The notes beneath the pieces were generated by a model, which was given only the letters and a program-made list of their open reading frames with translations, searched no databases and was not told the origin of the DNA. From Corynebacterium accolens (GTDB lineage Bacteria; Actinomycetota; Actinomycetes; Mycobacteriales; Mycobacteriaceae): a DNA stretch of 8,425 bases. The DNA is taken from NCBI RefSeq assembly GCF_030515985.1, contig NZ_CP100376.1:2362898-2371322 (forward strand), read 5' to 3'. This document shows positions 1 to 6,533 of this stretch, one piece after another (position 1 is the stretch's first letter; every line of letters begins with the position of its first letter). Both the position numbers and the translations under genes were made by a program.

Positions 1-39
1 GTTTATCCGGGCTTTCCCTCTTCAATCTTCTCACCTCTA
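1..39. other. Flanking DNA outside the leftmost IS end
   Basis: These bases lie outside the terminus of the C-type element that begins near 40. Neither strand gives a recognisable peptide in so short a piece, and there is no clear hairpin. This is the only non-IS sequence at the left edge of the window. Confidence 0.4.
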
Positions 40-164
40 GGGTTGCCCGCAAATCGTGGACACGTAGTTAAGCTGCTTAGGGGTTAAGCAGCGGCCTTCT
101 TATTACCATTTTGATCAGCGAGCTGGGCTTCGAAATCGACGGGGCTTACCATCCCGATGGACGG
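40..164 (-). mobile_element. Right end of a C-type IS3-family element (copy 1)
   Basis: Read on the minus strand this holds the last codons of an IS3-family orfB, a short non-coding tail and the terminal inverted repeat. About 27 bases of the repeat (43-69, core GTGTCCACGATTTGCGGGC on the minus strand) recur in opposite orientation at 6509-6535, where they follow a related but diverged OrfB tail. That pairing fixes the IS terminus near 40. The inner edge at 164/165 is an abrupt join to istB. Length from terminus to join is about 125 bp. Confidence 0.75.
84..164 (-). pseudogene. C-terminal tail of IS3-family OrfB transposase
   Basis: The last 26 residues of a DDE transposase survive, beginning PSIGMVSPVDFEAQ and ending at a TAA at 84-86. 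The motif GM(V)SPVDFE is the usual closing segment of IS3-family OrfB, about 15-25 residues before the stop. All catalytic residues (D, D, E) are lost upstream of the join at 164/165. The frame is continuous with the istB fragment, so a 74-residue hybrid peptide starting at 308 is possible. The same tail type occurs at 6412-6489 with a different final sequence, so the two ends derive from different elements. Confidence 0.75.
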
Positions 165-308
165 AGCATCGAGAGCTTCTTTGATCTTGTCTTCAAAGGA
201 GTCCAAGTCACGACTGGGATCGTTGACGATCTCCTGCAGCGTCGTGGCAAACACACGCATCCCGCGAAGAGAACCGAGCAGTTCGAAGTCTTCATCGGTA
301 AGAGCCAT
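165..308 (-). pseudogene. istB: istB N-terminal fragment (IS21 transposition helper ATPase)
   Basis: IstB is the AAA+ ATPase that works with the IstA transposase in IS21-family transposition. Only the first 48 codons are here, MALTDEDFELL to KIKEALDA, matching the helical N-terminal region of the family. I place the start at the ATG at 308-306: a GGAAGG box lies 7 bases upstream and the istA stop is at 311-313. An in-frame ATG at 323 would overlap istA and ignore that box. The frame runs into an IS3 OrfB tail at 164. The missing 217 codons, including Walker A and B, are at 5671-6324 on the other strand and join at exactly the right codon. Confidence 0.85.
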
Positions 309-310
309 GG

Positions 311-1910
311 CTATACCTTCCATTCTTTATCAGTGAAGGCAAACGCCCCGGCCCCGCGTACATGCGACACAGAGTCCGGCGTGTCCGCCGTGGGCTGTTG
401 GCGGTGCGCACGCGTAGTGTCGATGGCCGTCGACAGTGGTACATCGGTGGGCAAATACGCCTGTGCTGCGGCCTGTTTTAGATCCTTGAGCTCTTGGGCT
501 ACTTTGTTGACGCTGGGGACTGCTTTGCGCGATAACAGCTGACCACAGGCTTGTTCGAGTTCGATTCGGGAGTAATCCTTCGATAGGTTCAGTACGCCCA
601 GAACGCTAGAATATGCTTGGGCTTCGACTTTACGAGCGTTAAACATCTGGCCGATGAGCTGTGCTGTCGCGGTCCCAATACTTTTCGCCCAGTCTTCCAA
701 GCGTTGCCGGTTCCACTGGGTGTTTAAGTCCTTATGGTTGTCGGGGACATGCTCATCCAAGGTGGAGTAGCCATAATTAGCAGGGGCAATACGATGTGAA
801 GCAACAATCTCACCGTCGTAGAAGACATCCAGATAGTCATCAAAAAGTTGCACGTCGACGAACTTGCCCGCTAGCTTCCACGGCACTGAATACCAGTGAT
901 TGGCGATCCGGATGTGGTAGTTCATTGCGACCTTGGACTTCTTCCACCGCGACCACGACCACCGCCGGTCGGGCAATGGGCGCAGCAGCTGTTGCTCATG
1001 GTCTTCAAACAACTGGCGACGAGAGATATCCTGCCCGCGGAAGGGACGGCGATCGTTGATGAAATCGCTTTGGTCCTCGAGGGCCTTATTGAGCATGTCG
1101 AAACTGTAGAACTCCTGGTCGTCGAGGTATTCCACGCACCATTGCTGGGCAATATCCACGGCCTTTTCAACATTCGCCTTATACCGCGGCCGGTAGCCTT
1201 TCGCCGCAGTAATACCTATCTGATAGAAATCGGCAAATGTAGAATACTCCGCAACCGGGATACGCCCCCGCAGCCCACAGGAAATCTGTTGCGTGGCTGT
1301 GAGCGCGTTATCCGGGATCAACCGCAGCGGACAACCACCGAAATACTCCAAAGCCGCACGGTGGGCTAAAAGCCACGACCGCATTTTTTGATCCGGCCAC
1401 GCCGATACATGCATCATCCCTGAGTGCGGCAATGAAGCTACAAACAAGTGCGCGGTAACCCGCTGGCCTGAGACAGGATCCACAACGACCATTCCATCGC
1501 CCGACCAGTCCACCATGAGCTCGTCACCGGGATCGTGATTCAGTTGCGCTGACAGCTGATGAACATCGACATAATGCTCAAACAGCGAACAGTACTGTCG
1601 ATACGAATAATGACGCTGACCAGTACCAACAGGGAACTCCAGGTACTTGGCGTGCGCGACTTTCAACGTCACGCGCTTGCCAGAGACCATCCGCTCAGCA
1701 ACCTTTTTGAAATCCGGTGCGAGGAACTCCGCATCGTTGCGACGCCGGTTATCCGGAAATAGCTCCTCTAACTGGGCATTCGACAATCCAGCAATCCCAC
1801 GAGCATCGAGTCGATGGTCCCTTACAACGCGACTGGCCTTATCAATCGTCGACTTCGAGACCCCTAAATCGGCTCGAATCTGGTTCCAGGAACGATTCCC
1901 GGCAACCAAG
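311..1910 (-). pseudogene. istA: istA, IS21-family DDE transposase lacking its N-terminus
   Basis: IstA is the DDE transposase that cuts and joins IS21 ends. About 532 residues remain. At the start there is a helix-turn-helix (SWNQIRADLGVSKSTIDKA). A retroviral-integrase-type core follows, with candidate catalytic residues in MVDWSGD, LIPDNALTA and NVEKAVDIA, spaced 66 and 48 residues. The C-terminal region is β-rich. The stop at 311-313 sits just before istB, the normal IS21 order. The 5' end is cut at 1910 by an inverted element-A end, so the native start, the first residues and the IS21 left terminus are gone. The frame stays open through that fragment to an ATG at 2017, but those 36 residues are an out-of-frame reading of element A, not IstA. 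Confidence 0.9.
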
Positions 1911-1962
1911 ACAACGAGACTGCGTCGCGCTTGAACTGCTCGGTGTAGGTCTTGCGTGGCAT
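1911..1962 (-). pseudogene. orfA start of element A, 17-codon stub
   Basis: The stub reads MPRKTYTEQFKRDAVSL from the ATG at 1962-1960. It equals the first 17 residues of the intact orfA at 7011-7352, the helix-turn-helix subunit of an IS3-family transposase. It is cut in the next codon by the istA sequence. There is no strong ribosome binding site; a purine-rich GTGAGG lies somewhat far upstream, as in the other copies. Confidence 0.8.
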
Positions 1963-2034
1963 GGTGGAAAGGTACCTCACTTCCCCAGCGAGATGCTGGT
2001 TTCAAGGTGTCCACCATCTGGGGGTCAGGTCCCG
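1911..2034 (-). mobile_element. Left end of element A (IS3 family), copy A1
   Basis: This 124-bp piece is the exact reverse complement of 2957-3080. On the minus strand it has the terminal repeat (GGACCTGACCCCCAGATGG near 2032-2014), a TGGTGGACACC core, then the orfA start at 1962. It stops in codon 18 of orfA, where it meets istA. The outer edge faces the unknown open frame at 2035-2956. Outside the terminus A1 and A2 share only CG before GGACC. Confidence 0.85.
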
Positions 2035-2956
2035 TCTTGATGGGGCGTTGCCTTATCGGTCGTTGAATTTTGATTTGTTGGCGGCTGATGGGCAGCGTGT
2101 GCGGTTGTTTGTGCCTCGTGCGGTGGTCACGTCGATTGATTCGCAGGCGTTTAACCGGGCTGAGTTGGCCGGCAGTGTGGTGACGCTGTCGTGCACGCCG
2201 GATTCTAATGGTGTGTGCTTATATCGCCTGGTAGATAGGGCCCCGCAGGAGCCTTCTTCGCGTGAGGATATGGGGCCGGATTTTGCGTTTGCTGGCAAGG
2301 TGCGCGAGTGGGTGGACTATATTACTGGCGATGGCCGGTTGACGAATCTTGGTGCGATTCGGGTGAATGTGTCTACTGCTCTGGATATTATTTCGCGTAT
2401 TTCTGAGCGGTCGTTGTTGGATGCGGTGGACCAGCTGATTAATCGTGTGGAGCACACGGTTGCGGATATGACTGATTCGGAGTTGCTGCGCATTATTGCG
2501 GATTGGGCTCCGCGTGACCTTATTAGCGGCGCTAATTTGGATAATTTTCGTGCGGCGTTTGACCATGCGATGTCGTGGCTGCGCCGTCGGAGTAAGTCGG
2601 TGGCGCATGCGTTGAAGAAGATTGCCACACTGTGGTCGAGCGTTGGTGTTGGTGGGCTGATTGCTGGTTTGTCCAATGGTGATGTGCAAAAGGCTATTGG
2701 TGATTTTGTCGCTACGATGGGGGCGAATTGGCAGGATTGGCTTGATGCCATTATGCGTGGGGATGTTGACCATCTGATTGATAATGCGATTGCGTCGGTG
2801 GATTTCCCGGCTTTGGGTGATGCTTTGGCGAATATGGTGTCCTCTGCTGGTTTCGCGCAGTGGTCTGGTCCTATTCGTGCGTGGGCTGGGCGCCTGGGCC
2901 AGGTGTCTGGTGATGTGGGCAAGATGGTTGGTGATGCGCTGCGTGGCTTTTTGAAC
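2035..2956 (+). pseudogene. Open coding fragment of unknown function, probably truncated at both ends
   Basis: The frame is open across the whole 922 bases (about 307 codons) but has no credible start or stop of its own: upstream codons and the final RDLTPRWWTP come from the flanking element-A ends. Codons favour G and T in third position, unlike the C-rich IS genes, so this DNA has another source. The first ~70 residues look β-rich (GQRVRLFVPRAVVTSID, GSVVTLSC). The rest is mostly amphipathic helix with repeated Trp/Ala/Asp patterns (LRIIADWAP, NWQDWLDAIM, GPIRAWAGRLGQ). I see no signal peptide, catalytic motif or certain membrane segment. A piece of a large phage structural or surface protein is possible, but I do not recognise the family. 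Internal ATGs such as 2270 could serve as starts. Confidence 0.55.
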
Positions 2957-3084
2957 CGGGACCTGACCCCCAGATGGTGGACACCTTGAAACCAGCATCT
3001 CGCTGGGGAAGTGAGGTACCTTTCCACCATGCCACGCAAGACCTACACCGAGCAGTTCAAGCGCGACGCAGTCTCGTTGTACGA
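2957..3084 (+). mobile_element. Left end of element A, copy A2
   Basis: This is identical to A1 in inverted orientation over 124 bases (2957-3080). It also matches the longer copy A3 from 3006 to 3084. It begins with the terminal repeat GGACCTGACCCCC and TGGTGGACACC. It ends inside orfA at TTGTACGA, where copy A3 continues differently. Together A1 and A2 flank the unknown frame with their termini facing inward, an unusual arrangement in which both flanks are left ends. Confidence 0.85.
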
Positions 3085-3157
3085 CAACAAAATAGTGTTT
3101 ATTTCGAGAGGAGCAAGGTTACCAATTTACTGGTGGCCTTGCTCCTCTTCTGTGTGA
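3029..3157 (+). pseudogene. Truncated orfA of element A with a foreign tail
   Basis: The ATG at 3029 gives MPRKTYTEQFKRDAVSLY, then runs into the following DNA and stops at a TGA at 3155-3157, for 42 residues in all. The first 18 or 19 residues are OrfA; the rest (DNKIVFISRG...) is translation of the hairpin region and has no likely meaning. The helix-turn-helix and leucine-zipper parts are missing, so it should be non-functional. Confidence 0.7.
3106..3149. terminator. Long perfect hairpin, possible terminator
   Basis: Arms 3108-3124 (GAGGAGCAAGGTTACCA) and 3131-3147 (TGGTGGCCTTGCTCCTC) pair at all 17 positions, two as G-U, around a six-base loop ATTTAC. A-T at 3107/3148 and G-U at 3106/3149 extend the stem. 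Neither strand has a clear run of T after the stem (TTCTGTGTG on plus, TCGAAATAAAC on minus). It is therefore either a weak bidirectional terminator or another structured site. Confidence 0.5.
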
Positions 3158-3183
3158 TCCCAGAATTTTCTATACTGGATTTC

Positions 3184-3273
3184 ATGAGAACTCTTGCACA
3201 GGCGGTAACCAGGCTGGTCCGGTCTACAGCAGGGTTTTACCATCACACCCATAAGCACTCTTCACTCAGCTAG
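3184..3273 (+). CDS. Possible 29-residue peptide, unknown
   Basis: The ATG at 3184 to the TAG at 3271 encodes a basic, His-rich peptide (MRTLAQAVTRLVRSTAGF, then HHTHKH near the end). A TATACT hexamer at 3171-3176 could be a -10 box, with only a poor -35 (TTCTGT, 17 bases upstream) and no clear ribosome site. The first half could form a basic amphipathic helix. It lies just after the hairpin and has no recognisable relative. It may be a chance frame or the remains of a longer gene. Confidence 0.2.
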   Translation: MRTLAQAVTRLVRSTAGFYHHTHKHSSLS

Positions 3274-3370
3274 TTAGCTAGTAAGACGATCTTTCCGGGA
3301 CTGATGACCACGGAGCTATGAAATTAATAGTACGTCTATGAGCATGGGAACGAATTTTGGAAAAAATAGT
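3274..3370. other. Short non-coding gap
   Basis: No frame of note, no strong hairpin and no IS terminus are visible here. The stretch is A/T-richer than its neighbours and ends at the terminal repeat of the decayed element-B copy. With 3085-3183 it forms about 290 bases of DNA that no IS explains. Confidence 0.4.
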
Positions 3371-3634
3371 GGTCCTGACCTTTTTTGGTGGACACCTGAT
3401 ATCCACCCCAGTCGGGCTGGCAAGATTGGTAATCTACCACCATGTCCAGGTACTTCGAACAGTTCAAACGCGATGCCGTGGCCCTCTATGAAAACAATGA
3501 GGATCTCTCGCTGAACGCGGCATCAGCAGAGCTCGGAATCAACCGTGCATCGGCTACATTCACGGGTCACCAAGTACGGCACCGGCAAACGTGCCCACAT
3601 AAAAGCCATGCAGGATAAAGCCCAGGCAGCGAAC
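3371..3634 (+). mobile_element. Decayed left part of element B (older copy)
   Basis: The sequence starts GGTCCTGACC, followed by TGGTGGACACCTGATATCC, and tracks the younger copy at 4027-4290 base for base with scattered substitutions and one inserted base. Homology stops near 3634. Unlike the element-A fragments it is diverged and about 264 bp long, so it looks like a genuinely old remnant. Confidence 0.8.
3442..3634 (+). pseudogene. Frameshifted orfA of element B
   Basis: From the ATG at 3442 it matches the intact orfA at 4099-4398 for about 37 codons (MSRYFEQFKRDAVALYENN onward). An extra G near 3552 (CATCGGCTA against CCTCGCTG) then shifts the frame, and the new frame stops at 3616-3618. 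Nucleotide homology continues past the shift to about 3634. The helix-turn-helix is incomplete and the leucine zipper is lost, so the product should be dead. Confidence 0.8.
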
Positions 3635-3713
3635 TTCGAGCTCTCAATAAAAACTACTCCCCATTAATCGGTAACTGATTTCTCAGTCCAACTAATCGGG
3701 AGCAGTTCAGGTT
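3635..3713. other. Unassigned spacer between two decayed IS3 pieces
   Basis: No coding potential is seen. An imperfect inverted repeat (CTCCCCATTAAT near 3658-3669 against ACTAATCGGGAG near 3690-3701, 10 of 12 positions) may be a remnant of an IS end or a weak hairpin. Confidence 0.3.
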
Positions 3714-3901
3714 CTGAGACGGATAGTTGGGTGGGCGCTATTGGACTCGATGCGCACTTCAGGCATTACCGCTGCACGCTCTCAATCACGCGACCCAAGT
3801 GTGCGAGGGAAACAACAGGTCTCATTCACCATTCGGATCACGGCTCGCAGTATGTCAGCGTTGTCTACAACGGGCGTCTTGCCCAGCACGGGCTCACTGC
3901 T
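3714..3901 (+). pseudogene. Central piece of IS3-family orfB, at least two frameshifts
   Basis: Three frames read in turn give a recognisable OrfB core. They are LRRIVGWALLDSMRT from 3714, ALPLHALNHATQVCEGNN in the next frame, and TGLIHHSDHGSQYVSVVYNG to about 3901 in a third. HHSDHGSQY carries the second catalytic Asp of the DDE triad. The order matches what should follow the point where element B's orfB is cut at 4885 (TYSRKL, then VGWAL), so this is probably the rest of the older B copy after an internal deletion. At 3901/3902 it is interrupted by the terminus of the IS21 element. Confidence 0.75.
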
Positions 3902-4026
3902 TGACGCGGGCTTGTTTTAGGGACCGGTAAGGCGGTACCAGGTACCGGGGTGGCGGTAGCCGCCCGGTAGCCGGTTTTACCCCCGCTTATCGTTTGGACC
4001 GTTGACGTTGCTTGAGCTGTTTGCTA
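3902..4026 (-). mobile_element. IS21 right end, 125-bp fragment
   Basis: This is the exact reverse complement of 6285-6409. Read on the minus strand it holds the last dozen istB codons (ending QRQRSKR and TAA), then the repeat-rich tail and the terminus ...CCCGCGTCA. The terminus abuts the decayed orfB piece, which suggests IS21 inserted there. The inner edge at 4026/4027 is joined abruptly to the left end of element B. Confidence 0.85.
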
Positions 4027-4885
4027 GGGCCTGACCCCTGTTTGGTGGACACCTGATATCCAGCCCAGTCGGGCTGGAAAGAAAGGTAATCTACCACCAT
4101 GTCCAGGTACTCCGAACAGTTCAAACGCGATGCCGTGGCCCTCTATGAGAACAATGAGGACCTCTCGCTGAACTCAGCATCAGCCGAGCTCGGTATCAAC
4201 CGTGCCTCGCTGCATTCATGGGTCAAGAAGTACGGCACCGGCAAACGTGCGCGTATAAAAGCCATGCAGGATAAAGCCCAAGCGGCGAATGATTCCGAAC
4301 GGATCCGCCAGTTAGAAAAAGAAAACGCAAAGCTGCGCGAAGAACGTGACATCCTGCGCAAGGCCGCCAAATATTTTGCCGAAGAGACTCACTGGTGATC
4401 CGCTTCCAGTTTGTCTATGACCACCGAACCGAATTCTCGGTCAAGCGGATGTGCCATGTGTTAAAACTAAATCGTTCCTCGTTTTATAAGTGGGTCCAAA
4501 CCCGTAAAAATCGCAGGTTAAAGATGTATTCTGATGCTGTTATTGGTGCAAGGATCGCAACCATCTTTGATGATGAGCTTGGGCTTTACGGCGCTAAACG
4601 CATCGCTGCAAGCCTGAATGAGGACACGGCGTATGTCCCGATCAATCACAAGAAAGTTGCACGAATTATGAAAGCCATGGGGCTTAAAGGCTTTACCAAA
4701 CGCCGCCGATGTGTCACTACCAGGCGCAAGCCTGGCCACCGCGTCATGCCGGACTTAGTAGGCCGTAAATTCACCGCCAACGAGCCGAATCGCGTTTATG
4801 TTGGCGACATTACCTACCTGCCCTGTAAGGGTGGCAAGAACATGTATGTGGCCACAGTTATTGACACTTACTCACGGAAACTTGA
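4027..4885 (+). mobile_element. Left part of element B (IS3 family), younger copy
   Basis: It begins GGGCCTGACCCCTG with TGGTGGACACCTGATATCC, contains a complete orfA and the first half of orfB, and stops at 4885 where element C begins. The right half and right terminus are missing. An inverted repeat CAGCCCAGTCGGGCTGG near 4061-4077 lies before orfA and is also present in the old copy; it may be a binding site or attenuating hairpin. The OrfA and OrfB types resemble element A. Confidence 0.85.
4099..4398 (+). CDS. IS3-family OrfA of element B, intact
   Basis: This 99-residue protein is the DNA-binding half of an IS3-type transposase. Residues 1-45 form a helix-turn-helix (MSRYSEQFKRDAVALYENN; ELGINRASLHSWVKKYG). 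Residues 65-95 form a leucine-zipper coiled coil (IRQLEKENAKLREERDILRKAA) ending FAEETHW. It overlaps orfB by four bases (GTGA at 4395-4398). IS3 elements normally make the active OrfAB by a -1 frameshift or coupled translation in such an overlap. No strong ribosome site precedes the ATG. Because orfB is cut short, OrfA alone could only bind ends or inhibit transposition. Confidence 0.9.
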   Translation: MSRYSEQFKRDAVALYENNEDLSLNSASAELGINRASLHSWVKKYGTGKRARIKAMQDKAQAANDSERIRQLEKENAKLREERDILRKAAKYFAEETHW

Positions 4886-4889
4886 TTAG
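4395..4889 (+). pseudogene. orfB of element B, N-terminal 163 residues
   Basis: It starts at the GTG overlapping the orfA stop. An HTH_21-type region comes first (SVKRMCHVLKLNRSSFYKW), then GLYGAKRIAASLN, and the start of the DDE core with the first catalytic Asp in VYVGDITYL. It follows the family through VATVIDTYSRKL, where VGWA is expected; instead the element-C end adds one codon and a TAG at 4887. Family OrfB proteins run about 280-300 residues, so the second Asp and the Glu are missing. Confidence 0.85.
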
Positions 4890-4907
4890 TACGGATCTTG
4901 TGTCCGT

Positions 4908-4915
4908 AGGAGAGG
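4908..4915 (+). promoter_or_regulatory. Ribosome binding site that selects the orfA start of element C
   Basis: AGGAGAGG lies 9 bases before the GTG at 4925 but directly abuts an in-frame ATG at 4916. Spacing favours the GTG as the true start. Confidence 0.6.
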
Positions 4916-4924
4916 ATGTTCATT

Positions 4925-5233
4925 GTGAGTTCGTCAAGGAAGAAGTACACCCCGGAGTACCGGCAGGAGGCCGCCAGACTGGTCATTGAGTCTGGGCGCC
5001 CAATCGCTCATGTGGCTAAGGAAATTAGCGTATCAGCCACAATTTTAGGCAGGTGGGTCAAACTTGAGCGGGAACGCCAAGGCTCGGTAGATGGCCGCAG
5101 TGATGCCGATATACGAGCCGAAAACGCTCGCCTGCGTCGTGAGTTAGCTGAGGCCAAGATGGATAATGAGTTCTTGTCAAAAGCCACCGCCTTCTTCGCT
5201 GCGAAGCAACGCGATCGGAAAAATTTGAGCTAA
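4925..5233 (+). CDS. IS3-family OrfA of element C, intact
   Basis: From the GTG at 4925 it is about 102 residues. It has a helix-turn-helix (KKYTPEYRQEAARLVIESG; VAKEISVSATILGRWVK) and a coiled coil (IRAENARLRRELAEAKMDNE), ending with an FLSKATAFFAAKQ segment typical of IS150-like OrfA. The TAA stop overlaps the orfB ATG by one base (TAATG at 5231-5235), so coupled translation is likely; an AAAAATTT run at about 5219-5226 could also support a -1 slip. It should still fold and bind DNA, but its OrfB partner is broken. Confidence 0.9.
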   Translation: MSSSRKKYTPEYRQEAARLVIESGRPIAHVAKEISVSATILGRWVKLERERQGSVDGRSDADIRAENARLRRELAEAKMDNEFLSKATAFFAAKQRDRKNLS

Positions 5234-6324
5234 TGCAGCAGGAGAAGGCGAACTACAGCATCAAACGAATGAGCAGGTTATTAGAGGTTTCTCGTTCTGG
5301 CTACTATAAATGGCAAAAGGCTCAAGCAGTACGGCTTCGTGGTGAAAATCAGCGTCAGAGATTCCTCGACCAGTTAGACAGGAAAATTCATGACATCTGG
5401 GAAGATTCTGACGAAGTCTACGGTGCCCCACGGATTACTGCAGAACTCGCCGAGGGTGGGGTCTATGTGAATCGCAAAACCGTGGCCAAACGCATGCGGA
5501 TGATGGGTATTGAAGGCATCTCACCCAGGGCGTTTGTTCCCGTAACGACGATTCAATCCAAGCGGAAGTCAACGCTTCCAGACCTAGTGAAACGCCTATT
5601 TGATCAAGGGCAGCTTAATCGAGTGTGGATGTCGGATATTACCTATCTACGCACGAATGAGGGCTGGGCTCAGGTAGCTGCACGTGATTCGAAAGTAATC
5701 GAAAAACTCGTCAAAGCCGCCAAGCTACCCAACGCGCTTGCGGCTTTGGAACGCTTTGAAGCACACAGCAACCGAGGGATCACTCCAGACCGTATTGAGC
5801 GGTTAGCTACCTGCGACTGGATTACCTACGGCAGAGATCTAACCATCGTGGGAGCTACCGGCACCGGCAAAAGCTTCCTCGCCCAAGGCCTAGCCGTGGC
5901 TGCGTGCCGGCATAAACTAACCGCACGCTACTTTAGACTCGCCGACTTAGCCGACGAGTTCGACGCCACAGCCGACGCTGCCTATGAGCGCAAAGCCCTC
6001 CTTGAGGAACTGACAAAGCCGGCTGTGTTGGTCATCGACGACTTCCTGGCCACGGACGTATCTGCCTTCGCCTTAGCCCAGGTATTCAACCTCCTGGTCA
6101 AGCGGGAGCATTCCTCAACCGTCATCGTCAGCCAGCACGAGCCGGAATACTGGTACAGCGTCTTTAGTGAAAACGCGATCGCCGACGCTGTCCTATCCCG
6201 ACTTGCAAACAACGGCAGCAAACTCACCCTCATCGGTGAAGACATGCGCACCCGTGACGACTTCCAAGAAGAAAGGGGAACACTTAGCAAACAGCTCAAG
6301 CAACGTCAACGGTCCAAACGATAA
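5233..6324 (+). pseudogene. In-frame chimera: element-C OrfB N-half fused to IstB C-part
   Basis: One 363-codon frame joins two unrelated genes. Residues 1-145 are IS3-family OrfB: an HTH_21 region (SIKRMSRLLEVSRSGYYKW), EVYGAPRITAELAE, and the first catalytic Asp in WMSDITYLR, ending at EGW (5667). Residues 146-363 are IstB: KAAKLPNALAALERF, Walker A GATGTGKS (207-214), Walker B VLVIDD (265-270), IVSQ, and the arginine motif VLSRL. OrfB loses its other catalytic residues and IstB loses its first 47-48 residues, which lie at 165-308 (-). The frame is translatable and would give a transposase N-domain on a nearly complete AAA+ ATPase, but nothing shows it is made or active. Confidence 0.85.
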
Positions 6325-6409
6325 GCGGGGGTAAAACCGGCTACCGGGCGGCTACCGCCACCCCGGTACCTGGTACCGCCTTACCGGTCCCTAAAACAAG
6401 CCCGCGTCA
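5668..6409 (+). mobile_element. Right part of the IS21 element: most of istB and the right end
   Basis: It comprises istB from about codon 48 to its TAA at 6322-6324, then 85 bases of non-coding end to the terminus at ...CCCGCGTCA (6409). Together with 165-1910 on the minus strand it accounts for nearly a whole IS21-family element. Only the left terminus and the first codons of istA are unseen. Confidence 0.85.
6325..6409 (+). repeat. Repeat-rich IS21 right end, likely IstA-binding sites
   Basis: After the istB stop come two GGCTACCG units, two GGTACC palindromes one base apart, and TTACCGGT, all variants of a (GG)TACCG(G/C)C theme. IS21-family ends are known to carry multiple repeated transposase-binding sites, and this layout fits. 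The first 125 bases inward from the terminus are duplicated in inverted orientation at 3902-4026. Confidence 0.65.
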
Positions 6410-6533
6410 CCGCCCTTGGGATGGTCCGCCCTGTCGATTTCGAAAATCACATCACCCAAACCAGAAACGAAGAAAAAATCGCTGCCTAACCGCTAGGTAG
6501 CTCTACTACGTGTCCACGATTTGCGGGCAACCC
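6410..6533 (+). mobile_element. Right end of a second C-type IS3 element
   Basis: It contains the OrfB tail, a stop at 6487-6489, and the terminal repeat with GTGTCCACGATTTGCGGGC that mirrors 43-69. The left edge abuts the IS21 terminus. The OrfB tail differs from that at 84-164, so the two belong to related but distinct elements. Terminus-to-join length is about 124 bp, as in copy 1. Confidence 0.75.
6412..6489 (+). pseudogene. C-terminal tail of a C-type OrfB
   Basis: This is a 25-residue tail, ALGMVRPVDFENHI to EEKIAA, then TAA. (A)LGM..PVDFE is the typical end of IS3-family OrfB. Everything upstream, including the catalytic core, is replaced by the IS21 end. The Arg in MVRPVDFE, where the other copy has Ser, and the different final residues show independent descent. 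Confidence 0.7.

Larger units (their letters stand above)
4886..5667 (+). mobile_element. Left part of element C (IS3 family)
   Basis: It contains a short left end (ATCTTGTGTCCGTAG at about 4895-4909, partly matching the C-type right-end repeat), an intact orfA and the N-terminal half of orfB. The left edge is set by the break in element B's orfB at 4885, which suggests C inserted there or was joined there. The right edge at 5667/5668 falls inside orfB, where istB takes over in frame. Confidence 0.75.

Noticed and set aside
896..1369. 157-residue plus-strand frame and similar frames within istA
   Set aside because: They lie antisense to istA, which has clear family motifs throughout.
1911..2017. 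ATG at 2017 as the true istA start, giving a 568-residue protein
   Set aside because: The first 36 residues are an alternative reading of the element-A end. The same peptide appears in unrelated frames at the other element-A copies, so it is not IstA sequence, although translation from it cannot be excluded.
2219..3039. Long antisense frames over the unknown fragment (259 and 240 residues)
   Set aside because: They are Arg/Asn/Thr-rich and lack domain-like composition. They arise because G/T-ending codons on the plus strand leave few stops on the other strand. They also begin in element-A sequence.
3727..3930. 67-residue frame taken as a small gene
   Set aside because: Only its middle (LPLHALNHA) matches anything, as one frame of a decayed IS3 orfB. 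It crosses into the IS21 end.
4379..4398. Riboswitch or tRNA-like structure near the orfA/orfB overlaps
   Set aside because: No cloverleaf or known aptamer pattern is seen. The overlaps are explained by normal IS3 coupled or frameshifted expression.
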